A program made the translations under genes and the position numbers. The notes beneath the pieces are model-generated. The model had not been told where the DNA came from, did no database searches, and was given only the letters and a program-made list of their open reading frames with translations. A DNA stretch of 55,276 nt, from positions 1 to 55,276 of the forward strand of contig JAGAZB010000019.1 of NCBI GenBank assembly GCA_017940255.1, given 5' to 3'. Shown here piece after piece: positions 8,653 to 18,315 of the stretch; the stretch's first letter is position 1; the number at the start of each line of letters is the position of its first letter. The DNA comes from Treponema sp. GTDB taxonomy: Bacteria > Spirochaetota > Spirochaetia > Treponematales > Treponemataceae.

Positions 8653-10016
8653 AAGAATTTTCAAAGTATACGATAAGCAATATTCTTGTAAAAGCTACAG
8701 GTTTTATTATTCCATTTTTACTGGCATATTATTATACACAGGCCGAATATGGTGTAATTTCTTTAGGCTATGCGTATCTAAATTTCTTTTCTATGTTTTA
8801 TGCTTTTGGATTTTGTGAAGGTGTTCAAAGATATTACTATGAATTGAGAGATAATAATCAAAGAGATATTTTTGGAAATATACTTTTAACAAATTTTCTT
8901 TTAGTTTTATTTTTTTCCTTTATTTTTACACTGCTATGTTTTACTAGTACAATTTTTAATGAAGTATCTAAAAGCATTTTTTTAATGGTTTTGTTTGTTG
9001 GGTACTTGAAAGCACTTCAAAATATAGGATTATCTTTTTTGCAGATGGAGAAAAAAAGTTCTAGATATATAGCAGTTTCTTTAGTATCTGTACTTTCTGA
9101 TGTTTTGTTTATAGTCTTATTTGTTGTAATTATTCATCTGCCCGTAGAATTCCGATTTGTTTCTTTGGTTATTTGTAATTTGTCTTCTACAATAGTAATT
9201 TTAATTTTTATTCATAAGTATGTGAAAAAGCCGACTAGTTTTTTACCTTCAAAATTTAAGGAAATCTTGAAATTTTCTTTTCCATGTATGTTTCTTCCTG
9301 TTATGTCTTGGTTGTTGACGACAAGTGACAAAGTTGTAATGTCAAAACTGGGAACTATGAGGAATGTTGGTATATACAGTTTTTGCTTTTCATTGAGTCA
9401 ATTACCTGCAATTTTACAGCAGGGGTTTAACACTGCATATACTCCAATTTTTTATTCTGAGTATGAAAATAAAGATAAAATAAAAAATGTTCAAACCGTA
9501 TTTATAGAGTTATATTCTTTTGTACTTTTATTATATATGTTTTTTATTTCTATATTTTTTAAATATGTGAAATTATTTGAGAAGTATGAATCTGGAATAA
9601 TTTTTGTTCCAATATTTATGATTCCTGTGTTCTTTTCTGCAATTTCCACAATGAATAATTCGCATTTGGCGTATTCATATAATACGAAAGTTACCTTTTT
9701 AATAACGACTATAACTGGAGCAGTTTCAATCCTTCTTAATTATATCTTTATCAAAAATTTAAATTCTTTGGGAGCTGCTATCTCTGTTGCAACTACAATG
9801 ACTATTCAGATGCTCTTATCTTTTATTTGTTCTATTAGATATGGGTATTTTGCGTGGAAACTGAGAAAGCTGATTATTGTTTTTTTGTTTTTTCTTTTAT
9901 CTCTTTTTGTATTTAAGAATATTGTAGTCTTTGTATGTGTTTTAGTTTTGTATTTAATATACATTGTATTAATTGAAAGAACTTTAATTAAAAAGTTTGT
10001 AAGGAAACATGCTTAA
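8646..10016 (+). CDS. Polysaccharide flippase (Wzx/MATE-like)
   Basis: 456 residues, strongly hydrophobic throughout, with about 12-14 membrane segments and few charged stretches. The opening ILVKATGFIIPFLLAYYYT and the TSDKVVMSKLGTMRNVGIY segment are typical of the polysaccharide transport family that moves lipid-linked oligosaccharides across the inner membrane. It overlaps the preceding glycosyltransferase by 7 bp and the following acetyltransferase by 8 bp. It is the only flippase in the locus and presumably exports the nonulosonate-containing unit. Confidence 0.85.
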   Translation: MLKEFSKYTISNILVKATGFIIPFLLAYYYTQAEYGVISLGYAYLNFFSMFYAFGFCEGVQRYYYELRDNNQRDIFGNILLTNFLLVLFFSFIFTLLCFTSTIFNEVSKSIFLMVLFVGYLKALQNIGLSFLQMEKKSSRYIAVSLVSVLSDVLFIVLFVVIIHLPVEFRFVSLVICNLSSTIVILIFIHKYVKKPTSFLPSKFKEILKFSFPCMFLPVMSWLLTTSDKVVMSKLGTMRNVGIYSFCFSLSQLPAILQQGFNTAYTPIFYSEYENKDKIKNVQTVFIELYSFVLLLYMFFISIFFKYVKLFEKYESGIIFVPIFMIPVFFSAISTMNNSHLAYSYNTKVTFLITTITGAVSILLNYIFIKNLNSLGAAISVATTMTIQMLLSFICSIRYGYFAWKLRKLIIVFLFFLLSLFVFKNIVVFVCVLVLYLIYIVLIERTLIKKFVRKHA

Positions 10017-10581
10017 GTTCATTATTCGCTGTATTGTTATATATGTTTTAAATATTATTTTTTGTTTAATGCATTTGCTAAAAAATAGAACAAAGATAAT
10101 TTCTCCACTCCAACTTGATGGGAAAAAAAATATTTTTATCGGACAACATGTTTATGTAGGTTACAGAGCGTGGCTTGCAGCAATGCCTCTGACTGGAGAA
10201 AACGCAAAACTTGTCATCGACGACGGAACTGTTATTGGGCATTTTGCGCATATTTACGCTACAGAGTCTATACATATCGGAAAAAAGGTTTTGATAGCAG
10301 ACAGAGTGTATATTTCTGATAATCTGCATGGTTATGAAAATATAACACAGGCAATTATAGATCAGCCAATTCTGCAAAAAAGGATTGTTTCTATTGGGGA
10401 AGATTCTTGGATAGGAGAAAATGTTTGCATTATAGGAGCTTCTGTTGGTAAGCACTGTGTAATTGGTGCTAATGCAGTGGTTACAAAAGATATTCCTGAT
10501 TATTGTGTTGCAGTTGGCAGTCCTGCAAAAGTAATTAAGAGATATAATTTTGAAAATAAAACTTGGGAAAGGTATGAATAA
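10009..10581 (+). CDS. Left-handed beta-helix O-acetyltransferase (WbbJ/LacA type)
   Basis: 190 residues: a short N-terminal hydrophobic segment (residues 5-25) and then hexapeptide repeats, seen in IGKKVLIADRVYISD, IGEDSWIGENVCIIGA and VGKHCVIGANAVVTKDIP, with the closing AVGSPAKVIKRYNF. Such enzymes O-acetylate sugars in surface glycans. It ends the first glycan operon; the 183 AT-rich bases after it hold no gene and probably carry the promoter of the next operon. Confidence 0.85.
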   Translation: MLKFIIRCIVIYVLNIIFCLMHLLKNRTKIISPLQLDGKKNIFIGQHVYVGYRAWLAAMPLTGENAKLVIDDGTVIGHFAHIYATESIHIGKKVLIADRVYISDNLHGYENITQAIIDQPILQKRIVSIGEDSWIGENVCIIGASVGKHCVIGANAVVTKDIPDYCVAVGSPAKVIKRYNFENKTWERYE

Positions 10582-10764
10582 AAGGTTGTCTTAACTTTTA
10601 TCGCATGGGTTACTATATACGCAGTGTTTTGTATAATTATCTATAATTGGAAATATCATTAAAAAGCATAGTTTTAGACCAAATATAGACCTCATAAAAT
10701 AAAAACTTTTATTTCATATTCTAATTAACTATTTTTTTTAAATTTTTATTATTAAGGAAAAATT

Positions 10765-11613
10765 ATGAAAATTCTCGTTACTGGTGCCAATGGCTTTATG
10801 GGGCACGGAATTATCCGCGAGCTTTCAGAAAGCGGAAACGAAATTGTTGCTTCTGATTTTACAGAATTTACTTATGATTATAAAAATGTAAGTTCAAAAG
10901 CAGGGAATCTCTTTGAGATAGAAAATCCTTATGAATATTTTGGAAACCCTGATATTCTGCTCCATCTTGCATGGAGGGACGGATTTAAGCACGCTTCTGA
11001 AAATCACATAAATGACCTTCCGAAGCATTATGAGTTCTTGAAGAAAATGGTCTCTTCCGGCATTGGAAAACTTGTGGTTCTTGGCAGCATGCATGAAGTC
11101 GGCTTTCATGAAGGCAGTATAAATGAAAATACCCCTTGTAACCCGCTTTCTCTTTACGGCATTGCAAAAAATGCGTTGCGGCAAATGACACAGCTTCTCG
11201 TGAAAGGAACTGAAACAAAATTCCAGTGGGTGCGAGGATTTTATATTGTTGATAATACCGTAAAAGGGTGTTCAATTTTCTCCAAGATAATGCAGGCAGC
11301 AGCCGACGGTAAGAAGACATTTCCTTTTACTTCAGGAATTAACCAGTTTGATTTCTTGGATTTTGATGAATTCTGTAAGCAGGTTGCGGCTATTACTCTT
11401 AATGACACTGAATTTGGTGTTATTAACGCCTGTTGTGGTAAACCAGAAACTTTGGCTTCTCGTGTGGAACGCTTTATTAAGGATAACAATCTAGATATAA
11501 AACTTGAATACGGGGCTTTCCCTGATAGACCTTATGATTCATTGGCTATTTGGGGTAACAATACAAAAATTCAACAGATTTTAAGAGAAAATAAGGAAGC
11601 AGGTTTATGTTAA
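10765..11613 (+). CDS. NAD-dependent epimerase/dehydratase (extended SDR)
   Basis: 282 residues with the N-terminal VTGANGFMGHGI (GxxGxxG) fold and a catalytic YGIAK preceded by a serine (GSM) at the expected distance. The 282-residue length is short for the extended SDR class. The ribosome site AAGGAAAA precedes ATG 10765. It overlaps the next SDR gene by 7 bp, so the pair probably acts in one pathway to make a 6-deoxy or epimerised nucleotide sugar. The exact substrate cannot be read. Confidence 0.8.
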   Translation: MKILVTGANGFMGHGIIRELSESGNEIVASDFTEFTYDYKNVSSKAGNLFEIENPYEYFGNPDILLHLAWRDGFKHASENHINDLPKHYEFLKKMVSSGIGKLVVLGSMHEVGFHEGSINENTPCNPLSLYGIAKNALRQMTQLLVKGTETKFQWVRGFYIVDNTVKGCSIFSKIMQAAADGKKTFPFTSGINQFDFLDFDEFCKQVAAITLNDTEFGVINACCGKPETLASRVERFIKDNNLDIKLEYGAFPDRPYDSLAIWGNNTKIQQILRENKEAGLC

Positions 11614-12743
11614 AAAATATTCTTATTACAGGTGGAGCCGGATTTATTGGTTCAAATATTGCATTAAAACTTGTTGCTCAGGGAAGAAATGTTACTGTTT
11701 TAGACAACCTTACAAAACAGATTCATGGCGAAAATCCCGAAAACTCTCAGCTTTATTGCTTAATAAAGGACAAGGTTCATTTTATCAGAGGCTCAGTAAC
11801 TGACCGTGTTGTTTTTGAAAAAGCCTTGGAAGGACAAGAAGCAGTTATACACCTTGCTGCGGAGACTGGAACTGGGCAGTCAATGTATGAGATTGAAAAA
11901 TACTGCTCAACAAATATTGGAGGAACGGCTCTTCTTCTTGATATTCTTGCCAACAAAAAAACATCGTTAAAAAAAGTAATTGTGGCAGAAAGTCGTGCAA
12001 TCTATGGCGAAGGCAAGTACGAATGTGATGATTGCGGTATTGTTTACCCGATTGCCCGAACTGAAAAAGATATGCTTGCCGGGGATTTTAGAGTAAAGTG
12101 TCCAAATTGTAATAAACCAGTAAAACTTGTTGCTACAGATGAAGACTCAAAACTGCATCCAACAAGCGTATATGGAATTACAAAACAAATGCAGGGACAG
12201 CTGGTGCATTGTGTGTGTCAAGCTCTTGGCATCGCTTCGGTTTCTTTCCGTTATCAGAATGTATATGGTCCAGGGCAGAGTCTTAAGAATCCATATACCG
12301 GTATTCTTTCTATTTTTAGTAACAGTCTACGCCAGAATCATGACATAAATATTTTTGAAGATGGTACAGAAAGCCGTGACTTTGTCTATATTGACGATGT
12401 TGCAGATGCTACAATACTTGCCATTGATAACGATAAATGTTCAGGGCTTGCCTTCAATGTTGGGACAGGAACAAGCGTAGATGTAGTAACCGTTGCCAAC
12501 AAGCTAAAAGAATTTTATAAATCGAACAGCAAGATAAAAGTAAGTGGTAATTTCCGCTTGGGAGATATTCGCCATAATTTTGCAGATATTACACTTGCAA
12601 AAAATATTTTAGGCTATAAACCTAATTATGATTTTGAAAAAGGGCTTGCTAAGTTCTGTGAATGGGTATTAACTCAACCTGTTGAACAGGATAATTACAA
12701 AAAATCTCTTGAAGAGATGAAAGAGAAGGGATTGTATAAGTAA
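11607..12743 (+). CDS. NAD-dependent sugar epimerase with zinc-ribbon insertion
   Basis: 378 residues. TGGAGFIGSNIALKL is the dinucleotide site and YGITKQMQ the catalytic YxxxK. Between them, around residues 138-175, lies an insert with two CxxC pairs (CDDC and CPNC), a zinc-ribbon-like knuckle. I recall such inserts in one SDR branch that includes dTDP-L-rhamnose 4-epimerase-like proteins, which makes 4-epimerisation a reasonable guess. The C-terminus has GTESRDFVYIDDVADATI, the usual nucleotide-sugar recognition segment. It is coupled to the preceding SDR. Confidence 0.85.
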   Translation: MLKNILITGGAGFIGSNIALKLVAQGRNVTVLDNLTKQIHGENPENSQLYCLIKDKVHFIRGSVTDRVVFEKALEGQEAVIHLAAETGTGQSMYEIEKYCSTNIGGTALLLDILANKKTSLKKVIVAESRAIYGEGKYECDDCGIVYPIARTEKDMLAGDFRVKCPNCNKPVKLVATDEDSKLHPTSVYGITKQMQGQLVHCVCQALGIASVSFRYQNVYGPGQSLKNPYTGILSIFSNSLRQNHDINIFEDGTESRDFVYIDDVADATILAIDNDKCSGLAFNVGTGTSVDVVTVANKLKEFYKSNSKIKVSGNFRLGDIRHNFADITLAKNILGYKPNYDFEKGLAKFCEWVLTQPVEQDNYKKSLEEMKEKGLYK

Positions 12744-13237
12744 TAGATATAGTAACCGTAAGATTCAATGAGAATGTTGCTTATCGATTTATAGTTTTCG
12801 CTGCAGCTATTTTAATTGTATTATTCTTAGCAGCATCTTCTTTTATATTATTTGTCATAATAAATATATTTAGAATAAATTTACCTATGCCTGTAATCTA
12901 TGTAGAACCTTTTGACTATTATTCTTTTGCTGATATTTATTACATGATTTCCCAGACTAAAGTTATTTTTCTCAATCAAACTGTGTATCGAGAACAAAGT
13001 ATTTTTTTGGAATCTGGGGAAAGTTCGAATGGATTGCTAACATGGATTGTCACAACAGGCATTGCTGGATCCTTACTAATTTTATATCCTTTTATTCGTA
13101 AATTACGCAATTCTAAAACAATGATTCAAGATTTTTATTTTCTGATAGCATTTATTCTTTTAAATATGACAGAACCATTGATGCTTACACCTTTAGTTAT
13201 ATACATACTCGCTAATGAATACTCACTTATATCTTAA
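12741..13237 (+). pseudogene. Remnant of a polysaccharide polymerase (Wzy-like), C-terminal part
   Basis: The frame is open from 12741 to the stop at 13235-13237, but from 12741 to 12886 it has no ATG, GTG or TTG, and the first ATG (12887) has no ribosome site. The translation has one long hydrophobic stretch, then SSNGLLTWIVTTGIAGSL, a further membrane segment and LLNMTEPLM near the end, as seen at the C-terminus of O-antigen polymerases. A full Wzy has 10 or more membrane segments in about 400 residues. I read this as a truncated gene lacking its N-terminal two thirds. A short functional membrane protein is less likely. Confidence 0.6.
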
Positions 13238-13251
13238 AAGAAGGTGAATGT

Positions 13252-14238
13252 ATGATCAACATAAAAAATAAAAGTATTTTATTAATCGCACCGAAATTTT
13301 TTAATTACGAAGTATTTATAAAGGAAAGATTAGAGTCTAAAGGTGCAAAAGTTTTTCTCATATATGAAAATTTGGACGAAATAAACATTCTGTATCGATT
13401 TGTTTATGTTTACCTGAAAAAATTGAAACAAAGAATATCAAATCATCACTATAATTCTTCATTGAAAAGAATAAAAGAAAAAATAGATATTGTTCTTGTT
13501 ATACGAGGTTCCTCAATAACTGAATTAATAATGGATAAAATGCATAATAAATATCCAGATGCCTTTTTTGTTATGTATCAGTGGGATAGCATAAAAAATA
13601 ACAAGAATGCTGAACTTATTGCTAAATATTTTAATAAATGCCTAACTTTTGATAAAGACGACGCACGCAATAAAAATTGGCAGTATAGACCTTTATTTTA
13701 TGTTCGTTCAACGAAAAATATAAATAAAGATATTGATGTCGCTTATATTTGTTCAATACATTCTGAAAGAATTCAGATTCTCAATAAATTAATAAATATC
13801 TGCAAAGATAAAAAACTATCTTTATTTACGCATGTTTTTACCAAAAGAATTATATATCTAAAACGAAAATATCTAGATAAAGCACAAGAATATATGATTG
13901 CAGAAAATAAATATATAAAATTTTATTCTCTTAGTTCTAATAATCTATTTGATATATACGCAAGAAGCAAAATTGTCGTTGATTATACAAATCCAAATCA
14001 AAAAGGACTTACAATGCGAACTATTGAATGTTTAGGAAATAATTGTAAGTTAGTGACTAATAACAGTAATTTAAAAGATGAAAATATTTTCAATGATTCA
14101 AATTATTACATCTATCAAGGTACTAATGTAGAAATACCTGATTATTTATCATCTGAACCATATGAAGAATTAAATAAAGCAATATACGACTATTATTCTT
14201 TAGATGGTTGGATAGAAACAATCTTGGAAACTAAATAA
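13252..14238 (+). CDS. CgeB-like glycosyltransferase (GT-B)
   Basis: 328 residues. The N-terminus (KSILLIAPKFFNYEVFIKER) and the C-terminal LTMRTIECLGNNCKLVTNN pattern match the CgeB-like glycosyltransferase group often found in capsule and O-antigen loci. Ribosome site AAGGTG lies 5 bases before ATG 13252. No membrane segment is visible. Acceptor and donor are unknown. Its position just after the polymerase remnant and before two more glycosyltransferases suggests a role in building the same repeat unit. Confidence 0.65.
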   Translation: MINIKNKSILLIAPKFFNYEVFIKERLESKGAKVFLIYENLDEINILYRFVYVYLKKLKQRISNHHYNSSLKRIKEKIDIVLVIRGSSITELIMDKMHNKYPDAFFVMYQWDSIKNNKNAELIAKYFNKCLTFDKDDARNKNWQYRPLFYVRSTKNINKDIDVAYICSIHSERIQILNKLINICKDKKLSLFTHVFTKRIIYLKRKYLDKAQEYMIAENKYIKFYSLSSNNLFDIYARSKIVVDYTNPNQKGLTMRTIECLGNNCKLVTNNSNLKDENIFNDSNYYIYQGTNVEIPDYLSSEPYEELNKAIYDYYSLDGWIETILETK

Positions 14239-14258
14239 ATATAAGGCCGGTACTTTTT

Positions 14259-15350
14259 ATGGAAACAATTTTTATTACCAATCAATTTAAAACAGGTGGC
14301 GTAGAACGAGTTTTTTTGAATATTGCTAATAATACCACAAAAAAATTATATCTTTTTCCTATACATGCAAACTATGACAAGGGATTTTATGATGCAATTC
14401 CATCAAATGTCGAAGTAATACAGCCAGATTTCAAGCTCAAAAGAAATCTTTTTGATGTTCCGAAACTTATTGTTATGGCAAGCCGAATTAACAAAATATT
14501 TGGAAAAACTGAAATTAGAGCAATAAATTTTTCAGATAATTTCTCGACACTGCTAGTTTCGTTTTTAATAAAAGCAAGGGAACATCTTTCATGGATTCAT
14601 TGTAATCCTGCAGAATTTCCAAAATCAAAATTATTTCCTTTTTATCAATACCTTTTTAAAAAGTGCAAAAATGTTGTATGCCTATGCGAGCGTCAATCAG
14701 AAGTGTTCAAGAAAGTATTCTCTTTCAAAAAGAAAAAGGAACTGGAGAAAATTGTTGTTTGTAAAAATCTTTTAGATATAAAAAGAATAGATGCATTGAA
14801 AAATGAGTCTATCGATACTAATTACAAATATATCTTAAAGGTTGCAAGATTTGACTTTCGCTCAAAGGATTATTATACACTTATCAGTGCTTATGAGAAA
14901 CTGGGGATTGATATTATTAAGGACGTAAAACTGGTATTGCTTGGCGATGGTGCTGATGAACAAAAAATAAGAGATTTTATTCATTCAAAGAATTTAGATG
15001 ATTATATAATCTTGCCTGGGGCAGATAGTAATCCATACAAATGGTTTCATAACGCAGAATTTTCAGTCTTATCATCAACAAATGAAGGGTATCCCATGGT
15101 TGTTGTTGAATCTCTTGCTTGTGAATGTCCTGTAATTTCAAGTAATTGTGATTCTGGTCCTTCTGATATTTTAGATAATGGTAAATACGGTTTGCTTTTT
15201 GAAGTTGGAAATGTACAACAACTATATGAAGCTATGTTGCATTATCTCACGGAAAAAAGCTCGGATTTCCTAAATAAAGATTTACTTAGAAAAAGAGTAC
15301 TTGAATTAAACGAGCAAAGTATTCAAGCACTGCAAAAAATATTAAACTAA
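14259..15350 (+). CDS. GT4-family glycosyltransferase
   Basis: 363 residues with the retaining GT-B pattern: FKTGGVERVFLNIA near the N-terminus (acceptor side), VARFDFRSKDYYTLISAY, LLGDGADEQKIR and the C-terminal donor loop SSTNEGYPMVVVESLA. It transfers a sugar from a nucleotide donor in the cytoplasm. It lies 20 bp after the previous gene and 18 bp before the next, in one operon. Confidence 0.85.
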   Translation: METIFITNQFKTGGVERVFLNIANNTTKKLYLFPIHANYDKGFYDAIPSNVEVIQPDFKLKRNLFDVPKLIVMASRINKIFGKTEIRAINFSDNFSTLLVSFLIKAREHLSWIHCNPAEFPKSKLFPFYQYLFKKCKNVVCLCERQSEVFKKVFSFKKKKELEKIVVCKNLLDIKRIDALKNESIDTNYKYILKVARFDFRSKDYYTLISAYEKLGIDIIKDVKLVLLGDGADEQKIRDFIHSKNLDDYIILPGADSNPYKWFHNAEFSVLSSTNEGYPMVVVESLACECPVISSNCDSGPSDILDNGKYGLLFEVGNVQQLYEAMLHYLTEKSSDFLNKDLLRKRVLELNEQSIQALQKILN

Positions 15351-15368
15351 AATAGTTTGGAGTATTAT

Positions 15369-16337
15369 ATGACAGTTAGTTCAGTTATTGTTACCTACAA
15401 TCGTTCTCAAGAATTAATACGTTGTTTAAATGCCGTTTTGAATCAAACAAGAAAGCTTGATTCCATTGTTATTGTAAATAATGCATCTAGCGATAACACA
15501 TTGGAACAAATTTATAAATTTACTGAATTATCAGCGAATGCAATTGTTAATGAATATGAGAAATTAATGTTATTAAAGTTCCTGAATGGAACTAATATTT
15601 ATTTATTCAACAAAAAAGAAAATACTGGAGGTTCAGGCGGTTTTTATTCTGGCTTAAAGACAGCCCATGAATATCTCAAAACGGATTATTATTGGTTGAT
15701 GGATGACGATGGCTATCCATCGGAAAACTGTTTGGAAACACTATTTACTAGAGCAGAAGATTACGATTACATAATGCCAACTTCAATTGATATTGAAAAG
15801 CATGATTCTCTTTCCTGGCCTACACGAATGAAAAATGGAAAGAAGACAATTATTTATTCTGAGTTAAAAGATTCATGGAAAGAAATAATGGATTTTGTAA
15901 CTCCATTTAATGGGGTTCTGCTTTCAAAGAACTGCGTTGATAAAGTAGGTTACATTAATAAAGATTTCTTTATTTGGGGTGATGATTACGAACATTATTA
16001 CAGATGTAAAAAAAACGGAATTCAGCCTGTAACATTAATTCCAGCTGTATTCTATCATCCTGCTCAAAAAGTAATGTTGAAAAAAATCTGTTTTAGATTA
16101 TTTTCGTTAGCGTATTCAGATTCTCCACTCAGAATGGTTTGCTTAGCACGTAACTGGACTTACATTTATCTTCACTATAATCAAAAATACAAAATCCCTA
16201 TTAAATGGGTTATGTACTGGTGGCTTTTTATAATCACCCGTCATGGTGACTTTAAGGGCTGGAAACTTTATAAACAATCTGTAAAAGATGGTTTTAAGGG
16301 TGATTTTACACGACATTTACAATATTTGAAGAGATAA
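15369..16337 (+). CDS. GT2 glycosyltransferase, galactofuranosyl transferase-like
   Basis: 322 residues from ATG 15369. The open frame extends to a TTG at 15357, but TTGGAG there is the ribosome site (GGAG six bases before the ATG), so the shorter form is right. Motifs are VIVTYNRSQELIRC, ENTGGSGGFYSGL, YWLMDDDG (metal-binding aspartates) and FIWGDDYEHYYRCKKNG. The NTGGSGGF and DDDG pattern is that of GlfT-like galactofuranosyl transferases. The next gene makes the matching donor, UDP-galactofuranose, which strengthens the call. Confidence 0.82.
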   Translation: MTVSSVIVTYNRSQELIRCLNAVLNQTRKLDSIVIVNNASSDNTLEQIYKFTELSANAIVNEYEKLMLLKFLNGTNIYLFNKKENTGGSGGFYSGLKTAHEYLKTDYYWLMDDDGYPSENCLETLFTRAEDYDYIMPTSIDIEKHDSLSWPTRMKNGKKTIIYSELKDSWKEIMDFVTPFNGVLLSKNCVDKVGYINKDFFIWGDDYEHYYRCKKNGIQPVTLIPAVFYHPAQKVMLKKICFRLFSLAYSDSPLRMVCLARNWTYIYLHYNQKYKIPIKWVMYWWLFIITRHGDFKGWKLYKQSVKDGFKGDFTRHLQYLKR

Positions 16338-16359
16338 AAAAATAACAGGAGAATAAACT

Positions 16360-17478
16360 ATGCCACATTACAATTATATCTTCGTTGGAGCTGGACTTTT
16401 CTCAGCAACAATTGCACACGCCGCTACAAAAGTTGGTAAAAAATGCCTTGTGTTAGAAAAACGTTCACATATAGGTGGAAATATTTATACCGAAAATGAG
16501 AGCGGAATCAATGTACACAAATACGGAGCTCATATTTTCCATACGGATAATAAAGAAGTTTGGGATTACGTAAACAAGTTTGCGGAGTTTAACAGATATA
16601 CAAATTGTCCGGTCGCGAATTATAAAGGAACTCTTTATAATCTGCCTTTTAATATGAATACATTTGCTAAAATATGGAGTGACGTGATTACTCCTGAAGA
16701 TGCTCAAAATCGTATTGCAGAACAAGCTTCAGAAATGGCTGGTAAAACCCCACAGAACCTTGAAGAACAGGCAATTAGCTTAGTCGGTCGTGACATTTAT
16801 GAACGTCTTATTAAAGGATATACTGAAAAGCAATGGGGAAGAAAATGCACAGAACTTCCTGCTTCGATTATAAAAAGGCTTCCAGTTCGACTAACTTTTG
16901 ATAATAATTATTTTAATGATCGTTATCAGGGTATCCCTATTGGAGGATATACTCAAATTATCGGAAAAATGCTTGACGGGTGTGATATTCACCTAAATAC
17001 AGATTTCTTTGATGACAAAAAAAAATGGCTTGGTATGGCTGACAAGATAATTTATACAGGTACGATAGATAAGTTTTTTGACTATCAGTTTGGGGAACTT
17101 GAATATCGTTCTTTACGTTTTGAAACAGAGATCCTTGATAAGCCAAACTTTCAGGGAAATGCTGTAATAAATTACACTGATGCAGAAACCCCTTATACAC
17201 GTATCATTGAACATAAACATTTTGAACCAGAGAATCTTAATGCCATGGAAAAACCGATCACTATTATAACACGCGAATATCCAGCTAACTGGAAGCAGGG
17301 TGATGAACCATATTATGCTGTGAATGATGAGAGAAATTCTGCTCTGTATGCAAAATATAAAGAACTGGCTGGTAAACAGGATAAGGTTATTTTTGGTGGC
17401 CGATTGGGTATGTATAAATACTTTGACATGGATGATACTATCATTGCTGCATGGGAAATAGCAAAAAAATTGTTCTAG
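16360..17478 (+). CDS. glf: UDP-galactopyranose mutase
   Basis: 372 residues, the normal length. The N-terminal FVGAGLFSATIAHAATKVGK is the FAD site; HIGGNIYTE, KYGAHIFHT, GYTEKQWG and the C-terminal GGRLGMYKYFDMD are family signatures. The flavoenzyme converts UDP-galactopyranose to UDP-galactofuranose. A ribosome site (AGGAG) precedes ATG 16360. It is the last gene of the plus-strand glycan operon, followed at once by a strong hairpin, and implies that galactofuranose is part of the surface glycan. Confidence 0.96.
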   Translation: MPHYNYIFVGAGLFSATIAHAATKVGKKCLVLEKRSHIGGNIYTENESGINVHKYGAHIFHTDNKEVWDYVNKFAEFNRYTNCPVANYKGTLYNLPFNMNTFAKIWSDVITPEDAQNRIAEQASEMAGKTPQNLEEQAISLVGRDIYERLIKGYTEKQWGRKCTELPASIIKRLPVRLTFDNNYFNDRYQGIPIGGYTQIIGKMLDGCDIHLNTDFFDDKKKWLGMADKIIYTGTIDKFFDYQFGELEYRSLRFETEILDKPNFQGNAVINYTDAETPYTRIIEHKHFEPENLNAMEKPITIITREYPANWKQGDEPYYAVNDERNSALYAKYKELAGKQDKVIFGGRLGMYKYFDMDDTIIAAWEIAKKLF

Positions 17479-17487
17479 TCATAAAAA

Positions 17488-17517
17488 GAGGTGGCTGTGA
17501 TTTTTCATAGCCACCTC
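17488..17517. terminator. Bidirectional terminator between glf and a convergent glycosyltransferase
   Basis: A 13-base stem (GAGGTGGCTGTGA at 17488-17500, with TCATAGCCACCTC at 17505-17517, one G-U pair) and a TTTT loop. On the minus strand it is followed by CTTTTTAT, and on the plus strand by a T-rich stretch. It lies exactly between two convergent stops. Confidence 0.85.
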
Positions 17518-17523
17518 TCATAT

Positions 17524-18315
17524 TTATTTCTTTCCCATCTTATATTTCTTCAATCCATTCATTCCCCAGCAGAACAAATAGTAAGCAGAAGAGAATACAT
17601 TCATATTCAATACCTTACGGTAAATATTCCATTGAGGCTTAATCATCTTTGTTTTGCTTGCGGTCATACTGTCATCACGCATACGGTAATCTACAAGAAC
17701 ATCTCCATAACCATAAGCTGTAAGTCCATTCTTCATAATTTCAAGCCAGTAAGCATAATCATCACGTAAAGCTTTTAGAGCCTCATTGAACATAATTTTA
17801 TTTGAAAGTTTTGATGTATCTACAATTGCCGCAGATGGGAAAATAGGGCAGTGATGGAGTAATTGTTTATATGTTCGTTTTCCTTCAAAAATATATGGAG
17901 CGAGTAATTCAGCATCACATTTGCTGTTTATTCTACGATAGCCTGTAAAGAAGATTGCAACAGATTTATCTTTGTTCTCTTCAATATGTTTCATCATTGT
18001 AGAAAGATAAGTGGGATGCCAAATGTCATCACTATCAAGAAATGCAAAGTATCGGCCTGTGGCGGCTTCCATTGCCTGATTCCTTGCACCGCTTGAACCG
18101 CGATTTACATTAGCACGAATTAATTTAATTCTAGCATCTTTATTTGCGTATGACTGAACGACAGCGGCTCCTGCGCCTTCGTCAGGGGAGCAGTCGTCTA
18201 CAATAATCATCTCCCAATCTGTATAGTCTTGTTTTATAACGCTTTCTATTGTAGCACCTACAAGAGAGGCTCCTTTCCACATAGGGGTAATGATAGAAAC
18301 TGTTGGATTTGGCAT
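17524..18315 (-). CDS. GT2-family glycosyltransferase
   Basis: 263 residues from ATG 18315, chosen because GAGGTG lies six bases before it; a GTG at 18324 is inside that ribosome site. The N-terminus NPTVSIITPMWKGASLVGAT and VDDCSPDEG form the donor-binding fold, and FLDSDDIWHP holds the metal-binding DxD. A short GT-A enzyme of the type that adds one sugar to O-antigen or teichoic-type glycans. It is transcribed against the main locus and probably has its own promoter in the 550-base gap upstream. Confidence 0.85.
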   Translation of the reverse strand: MPNPTVSIITPMWKGASLVGATIESVIKQDYTDWEMIIVDDCSPDEGAGAAVVQSYANKDARIKLIRANVNRGSSGARNQAMEAATGRYFAFLDSDDIWHPTYLSTMMKHIEENKDKSVAIFFTGYRRINSKCDAELLAPYIFEGKRTYKQLLHHCPIFPSAAIVDTSKLSNKIMFNEALKALRDDYAYWLEIMKNGLTAYGYGDVLVDYRMRDDSMTASKTKMIKPQWNIYRKVLNMNVFSSAYYLFCWGMNGLKKYKMGKK

